Assembly: GCF_042427575.1 (NCBI RefSeq) | Contig: NZ_JBHMFD010000004.1 | Coordinates: forward strand, 1-52,252 | Reading direction: 5' to 3' | Length of the DNA stretch: 52,252 nucleotides | Source of the DNA: Bergeyella porcorum | GTDB lineage: Bacteria; Bacteroidota; Bacteroidia; Flavobacteriales; Weeksellaceae | Part shown: in pieces, positions 49,971-52,252 of the stretch | Layout of the letters: each line of letters opens with the position of its first letter | Numbering within the stretch: the stretch's first letter is position 1 | Position numbers and translations under genes: made by a program | The notes under the pieces: model-generated | Databases searched by the model: none | Seen by the model: only the letters and a program-made list of their open reading frames with translations | Told to the model about the DNA's origin: nothing

Positions 49971-50777
49971 TAAATGCAATTTTTGGGATATATTTTCTCT
50001 CTTGAAGACTTAGTTTAATAATAACAAAAAACAATGAAATACAAACATTTAACTTTGGAGCAAAGGTATGAAATAAAAGCTTATCTGAAATGCAATAAAT
50101 CTCAAAAATTTATTGCCGAGCAATTGGGGAGAGAAATTTGTACCAAAATCTTCGCCATCAACTCAAGCATAGAAAACGCCCTGTATCAGGCAAACACGAG
50201 GTGATTAAAAATAAAAAAAGCATTGATTTGCGTCCAGAGATTGTTTTAAGGAATGAAGAATTTGGACATTTTGAAGTAGATTTAATCGTCGGGGCAGAAC
50301 ATAAAGCAGCGATTTTGACCATCGTAGAAAGAAAGACAAAATTTTTAATAATGAGGAAGTTAAGTAGTAAAAATGCCAAAAATTTAGCCCAAGCAATGGT
50401 AGAGGCTTTGCTTGCTTATAAAGATTTTGTAAAAACCATTACAAGCGATAATGGATTGGAGTTTTATGAACATCAGTATATTAGTAAAAAATTAGAGTGT
50501 GATTTTTATTTTGCACATCCTTATTGCTCCTGGGAGCGAGGCTTGAATGAAAATACCAATGGACTTATTCGGCAATATATTCTGAAAGGTACTTATTTTG
50601 AGAAAGTTAGCAAGGAAACAATAAAAGAAATACAACATAAAATTAACCGTAGACCTAGAACTGCGAAGAACATCACGAACTCCTTGAATTAAAAACAATA
50701 AAAAGTGAGTATTAACATTAGATTTTGAGGAGCCTAAAAGTTTATTCTATAAATTTGTAATCTAAAAATTGCACTTG
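49971..50777 (+). mobile_element. Remnant of an IS30-family insertion sequence
   Basis: Spans the decayed transposase gene. Candidate terminal inverted repeats are 49971-49991 and 50757-50777 (15 of 21 positions complementary, core TGCAATTTTT). No clear target duplication was seen, so the ends are approximate. Confidence 0.55.
50034..50715 (+). pseudogene. Decayed IS30-family transposase
   Basis: The gene starts MKYKHLTLEQRYEIKAYLKC with the IS30 N-terminal helix-turn-helix, but this frame is lost after EQLGRE (near 50130) and stops at 50204. The next part of the protein, LYQNLRHQLKHRKRP, continues in another frame from about 50138: roughly 90 or more residues normally found between these parts are missing. 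The catalytic DDE core is present: FEVDLIVG, ITSDNGLEF and ENTNGLIRQY. A second frame change near 50660-50675 moves the end to HELLELKTIKSEY and the original stop at 50713-50715. The element cannot make active transposase. Confidence 0.88.
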
Positions 50778-50837
50778 GGGGTTGAATCTGCCGGGGCTAA
50801 AAACTAAAATTTAATTTGCCTATTACAAAAAACTTTT

Positions 50838-50845
50838 TATCTTTG
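50838..50845 (+). promoter_or_regulatory. -7 box downstream of the IS30 remnant
   Basis: TATCTTTG, 9 nt before the ATG of a 65-residue frame at 50855. The 50716-50837 stretch before it otherwise holds only the IS right end. Confidence 0.55.
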
Positions 50846-50854
50846 CCGCATTCT

Positions 50855-51052
50855 ATGTTGCACAGTATCCACACATTACAAATTTCTGAAAAAAACTACC
50901 CCAATTATTTGGTGGTTTCAGATAATTGTGTAAACACACACACACACACACATAAGTTATGGATAAAAGACCTTTCTAATGCTGGGGTATTAGTATGGGG
51001 TATTTTTAAAATAAAACTCAGAGCAAGTCCGAAGTCTTCGGACTTGCTCTGA
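50855..51052 (+). CDS. Small open frame with a CA dinucleotide tract
   Basis: A 65-residue frame starting MLHSIHTLQISEKNYPNYLV. A (AC)9 tract at 50934-50952 encodes NTHTHTH in its middle, and the last 12 codons run through the strong terminator hairpin at 51013-51057. It may be a real small protein, a truncated gene start, or chance. Slippage in the CA tract would shift the frame to a stop within a few codons, so expression could be phase variable. No family recognised. Confidence 0.35.
   Translation: MLHSIHTLQISEKNYPNYLVVSDNCVNTHTHTHKLWIKDLSNAGVLVWGIFKIKLRASPKSSDLL
50934..50952 (+). repeat. (AC)9 dinucleotide tract
   Basis: Nineteen bases of alternating A and C, within a small open frame, between a -7 box and a strong terminator. 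Confidence 0.95.
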
Positions 51053-51060
51053 GTTTTTCT
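51013..51060 (+). terminator. Very strong hairpin upstream of the repeat-protein gene
   Basis: A perfect stem of 20 bp (51013-51032 / 51038-51057) with an AGTCT loop, ending in TTTTT. It follows the -7 box at 50838 and precedes the 51118 gene by 61 nt. No convincing promoter lies between hairpin and gene. Confidence 0.88.
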
Positions 51061-51117
51061 GTTGTAGATAAGGAACTTAATAACAATAACATGTAACAAA
51101 TTAAATAGTAAACGCAA

Positions 51118-52252
51118 ATGAAAAAACAGTTTGTTTTAGCGGGACTGCTAGCAGCAGGCTTTGCTAGTGCCCAGACAGACAAAGGCTATTTGGGCAAAGT
51201 AGGGATTAACATAATGACGCCACAGGCGACCATAGACATTCGTCCGAATGATGACAACAGACAAGAAACAGCGACTACCAATGAGGGTATCCTTATCCCC
51301 AAACTCTCCAAGACCAGAGTAGCGAATATAGAAGACGCTTTGCTTGTAGAGGGGACTCTAGTCTATGTAACCGATGATGCCTCTAGCACCATTGCTTCCT
51401 ATGCAGGCACCAATGCTAAAGTAGCGAAGATTACAGAGAAAGGTTACTATTACTACAACGGTGTAGAGTGGGTGAAGGTAGCCATAGGAGCCAATGCAAC
51501 GCAATACACAGGTTCTACCTCTGTTGCATTAAGTGGAAACAGCTTCCAAAGAGCTGCATTAACGGGTGATGTAACAGCTGCAGCCAATAGCAATGCGACC
51601 ACCATTGCCCCAAATGCCGTAACCTCAGCGAAGATAGCCGATGGACAGGTAGCGTTGGCAGATTTAGCAGCAAACTCAGTGGACTCTTCTAAGATTGTAG
51701 ACAAGTCTATAGTAGCTGCCGATCTCAACCAAATGGGAGCCACCGATGGACAAGTGTTGAAATATAACGCAACAACGAACACTTGGGCACCCGCAGCGGA
51801 TACCGATACGAATACCACTTACACAGGTTCAACTTCGGTTGCATTAAGTGGAAACAGCTTCCAAAGAGCTGCATTAACAGGTGATGTAACAGCTGCCGCC
51901 AATAGCAATGCGACTACTATTGCCCCGAATGCCGTAACCTCAGCGAAGATAGCCGATGGACAGGTAGCGTTGGCAGATTTAGCAGCAAACTCAGTGGACT
52001 CTTCTAAGATTGTAGACAAGTCTATAGTAGCTGCCGATCTCAACCAAATGGGAGCCACCGATGGACAAGTGTTGAAATATAACGCAACAACGAACACTTG
52101 GGCACCCGCAGCGGATACTGATACGAATACCACTTACACAGGTTCAACTTCGGTTGCATTAAGTGGAAACAGCTTCCAAAGGGCTGCATTGACAGGAGAT
52201 GTAACAGCTGCAGCCAATAGCAATGCGACTACTATTGCCCCGAATGCTGTAA
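51118..52252 (+). CDS. Large secreted repeat protein, 5' part only
   Basis: An open frame of at least 378 codons runs off the right edge. MKKQFVLAGLLAAGFASAQ is a signal peptide. Residues about 25-125 form a unique domain (GKVGINIMTPQATIDIRP..., EGILIPKLSKTRVAN, KGYYYYNGVEWVKV), a start common to flavobacterial cell-surface and tail-fibre-like proteins. From residue 130, 105-residue repeats begin (TGDVTAAANSNATTIAPNAV, TSAKIADGQVALADLAANS, DGQVLKYNATTNTWAPA). Two full copies and part of a third are visible. It is likely a long fibrous surface or adhesive protein. The end and any sorting domain are outside the window. Confidence 0.85.
   Translation, partial: MKKQFVLAGLLAAGFASAQTDKGYLGKVGINIMTPQATIDIRPNDDNRQETATTNEGILIPKLSKTRVANIEDALLVEGTLVYVTDDASSTIASYAGTNAKVAKITEKGYYYYNGVEWVKVAIGANATQYTGSTSVALSGNSFQRAALTGDVTAAANSNATTIAPNAVTSAKIADGQVALADLAANSVDSSKIVDKSIVAADLNQMGATDGQVLKYNATTNTWAPAADTDTNTTYTGSTSVALSGNSFQRAALTGDVTAAANSNATTIAPNAVTSAKIADGQVALADLAANSVDSSKIVDKSIVAADLNQMGATDGQVLKYNATTNTWAPAADTDTNTTYTGSTSVALSGNSFQRAALTGDVTAAANSNATTIAPNAV
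51505..52252 (+). repeat. 315-bp nearly identical coding repeats
   Basis: Units 51505-51819, 51820-52134 and 52135-52252 (cut by the window edge). Copies differ at only a few bases, so they were recently duplicated or are kept alike by recombination. The period is an exact multiple of three (105 codons). Confidence 0.95.

Noticed and set aside
51453..52133. Two minus-strand frames of 121 and 104 residues
   Set aside because: They are mirror images of the plus-strand repeat gene, identical to each other because of the 315-bp repeat.
1..52252. tRNA or rRNA genes
   Set aside because: No tRNA-like T-loop and anticodon-arm combination or rRNA segment was recognised. A covariance search would settle this.

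Overview
The window comes from a low-GC member of the Bacteroidota, most likely a flavobacterium of the Chryseobacterium / Riemerella / Bergeyella group (Weeksellaceae). Four things point there. Promoters follow the Bacteroidota pattern TTTG-N19-21-TAnnTTTG. Shine-Dalgarno sequences are almost absent. Several secreted proteins end in a type IX secretion (T9SS) sorting domain. The housekeeping set is typical (PdhB, MutS2-like, DUF4290-MurA, PurE, RecR, fused PyrE-PyrF). The species cannot be fixed from this sequence alone. No tRNA, rRNA or CRISPR array was seen.

Layout. (1) 1-7276: a cobalamin riboswitch and a four-gene operon for surface capture and import of vitamin B12: a BtuB-like TonB receptor, a BtuG-like propeller lipoprotein, a PKD-type lipoprotein and a T9SS-secreted propeller. 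(2) 7359-12400: secreted proteins, namely an EF-hand/leucine-rich-repeat protein, a jelly-roll protein and a reprolysin-type metalloprotease. (3) 12483-15707: pdhB convergent with a MutS2-like gene. (4) 15870-21578: a porin followed by nrfH, nrfA and two cytochrome c assembly genes. This is a nitrite-ammonification locus with two FNR/CRP-like palindromes in front of nrfH. (5) 21816-31027: housekeeping genes (LTA-synthase-like sulfatase, pssA, DnaQ-like exonuclease, FAH-family hydrolase, secG, DCC protein, DUF4290, murA, ABC exporter). The gaps carry a dispersed modular simple-repeat family.

(6) 31193-32253: a 42-bp repeat array, a frameshifted double-glycine-leader peptide gene and three small membrane proteins. 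(7) 32399-35625: purE, recR and two glycosyltransferases. (8) 35672-36087: a six-unit 41-bp array of hairpins whose stems change in a compensatory way, then a 157-bp MITE-like element with 19-bp inverted termini and a perfect 9-bp target duplication. (9) 36141-45728: the pyrE-pyrF fusion, a serine hydrolase, a lipoprotein divergent from an XRE regulator with a 13-bp-arm palindrome between them, a DUF2147 protein, kup, a Fur-like regulator and an OstA/LptA-like protein. (10) 45824-52252: an accessory region. It holds a 7-bp microsatellite just after a promoter, nested inverted repeats, a tight four-gene operon of unknown function ending in a uracil-DNA-glycosylase-like protein, a ParE/RelE-type toxin-antitoxin pair between two near-identical terminators, a decayed IS30 copy, and the 5' part of a large secreted protein built from nearly identical 315-bp repeats.

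The strongest candidates for undescribed biology are the covarying hairpin array, the MITE-like element, the four-gene operon at 46903-49311, and the remnant peptide cluster at 31433-32253. Several housekeeping genes have a TAnnTTTG box ending only 4-8 nt before the ATG, which implies leaderless mRNAs.
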